Source: Vespula vulgaris
Taxonomy: Eukaryota > Arthropoda > Insecta > Hymenoptera > Vespidae
Reading direction: 5' to 3'
Assembly: GCF_905475345.1 (NCBI RefSeq)
Contig: NC_066589.1
Coordinates: 7,307,001 to 7,371,000, forward strand
DNA: 64,000 bases
Shown: positions 63,107-64,000 of the stretch, piece after piece
Layout of the letters: every line of letters begins with the position of its first letter
How positions within the stretch are numbered: the stretch's first letter is position 1
Notes under the pieces: generated by a model
What the model was told of the DNA's origin: nothing
The model's input: only the letters and a program-made list of their open reading frames with translations
Databases searched by the model: none
Position numbers and translations under genes: made by a program

Positions 63107-64000
63107 TTATTTCTTTTTCTTTTCTTTACGTAAACGTGATTTGGATTCTTCCTGTGATTGCTGAAGTGCTTCAGCATCGGCTATATTTTGATTGAGCATT
63201 TTTAATTCTTGAAGAGCACGTTTGGCTAAATGTCCTTCAGGTGAGTTGATAGGTTCCAAAAGGAGCATTGCCAAAGCTTTTCTAAGATGTGTTCCAGCTT
63301 CTCGAAGCTGGGAAGACATTTCCATGGGGGAAATTTCGCGCGCTGCGTAAGCGCGATTAGCCAGCAACACCAAAGGTAAGTGCATTTCGTATAACATTAT
63401 ACCTGAAAACTCATGCTTTACGAAAGAAAGATTGACACTTCTTTATTTCTTTCGTGAATGCTTTCAAACGCTTTCGGAAGAAGGCCTTCGATTTTTTATA
63501 TATATCTTTGTGGTATATATTTGATGCATCTTCTAGATATATATAAATATATATTATATATAAGTATACATACATATATATAATATAATAAATTATATGA
63601 TATATAATATGAATTATATATAAATATATAAATAAATTAAATAATTAATAATACACATATACATATGTATATGTGTGTGTGTATAGATTTCTTTTTAATT
63701 TCTAACTACCAATCAAATCAGCACATAAAAATAGCAATACGTTCATGCACGAGCTCTAATCGTCCTTCTTCTGGAAGATAAACTACCGATAAGCGCATTC
63801 TAATCTTGATTTATGCGAGAGGAAAGCATTCAGAATGTGAGAAAGCTTTTTCTAATGACAACATTAGTTGTGAACATCGATCGTTTCCTCTTACCCCATT
63901 CGAACATATTATACTAAATAATTACTTACCTTTTAGTCGAGAAATTCCAGGTTCTACCAATTCCAATACTTGAAGAACTTCCTTACACAAATCGAGCATT
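63107..64000 (-). CDS. SET/MYND (SMYD-type) protein, C-terminal part; 5' end outside window
   Basis: Likely an arthropod-type SMYD (SmydA) lysine methyltransferase homologue. Two exons are visible on the minus strand: one ending at 63930 and running off the window at 64000, and the last at 63107-63402. The first reads MLDLCKEVLQVLELVEPGIS, then RLKG at the splice; the second starts IMLYEMHLPLVLLANRA. These are the helical TPR-like C-terminal part of the family, with EAGTHLRKALAMLLLEP as the typical helix near the end and a Lys-rich tail (RLRKEKKKK). SET and MYND domains must lie upstream, outside the window, so activity cannot be judged. The family call rests on this C-terminal pattern. Confidence 0.82.

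Noticed and set aside
1..64000. tRNA, rRNA, CRISPR or viral remnants
   Set aside because: No convincing tRNA B-box with acceptor pairing, no direct-repeat/spacer array and no viral protein frame was seen on reading; a tRNAscan or repeat-library search would settle small or decayed cases.

Overview
The window looks like nuclear DNA of an insect, most likely a hymenopteran. Genes are split into short exons by GT-AG introns, many of them under 150 bases. The AT content is high, and the spacers are full of (GA)n, (TA)n, (ATT)n and tetranucleotide microsatellites. The gene set is animal, and the single-copy insect gene papi is present. The species assignment is inference; exon joins were made by hand from splice consensus and reading phase.

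Left part (1-15.9 kb): two minus-strand genes. The first is an SCP/Herzog-type CTD phosphatase (4 coding exons). The second is the Golgi glycoprotein GLG1 (13 coding exons, about 1132 residues). About 4 kb of microsatellite-rich DNA separates GLG1 from a divergent plus-strand gene.

Middle (15.9-29.7 kb): an 8-exon plus-strand gene for a protein of about 913 residues, with an N-terminal coiled coil, poly-Gln/Ser-rich middle and C-terminal CAP-Gly domain, so probably a microtubule-associated protein. It is followed by about 7 kb with no recognised gene, which holds a hAT-type MITE and copies of an imperfect palindromic repeat. A short secreted-peptide-like exon (minus) and an isolated coding-like exon (plus) lie at 36.7-37.6 kb.

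39.3-54.9 kb: papi (KH-KH-Tudor, piRNA pathway, minus strand, 8 coding exons). A tandem segmental duplication has shaped this region. The left copy holds the working 5' exons of papi plus a broken MATH-BTB (SPOP-like) gene lying antisense inside a papi intron. The right copy holds the better-preserved MATH-BTB gene plus decayed papi exons. The two copies have degenerated in a complementary way, and this is the most interesting structure in the window.

Right part (57-64 kb): compact housekeeping genes. They are GRHPR (plus), then LAMTOR3, an erlin and the 3' part of a SMYD-type SET/MYND gene (all minus). GRHPR and LAMTOR3 converge tail to tail.

The genes do not form a pathway; they are ordinary neighbours. 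No RNA genes, CRISPR arrays or viral genes were recognised.
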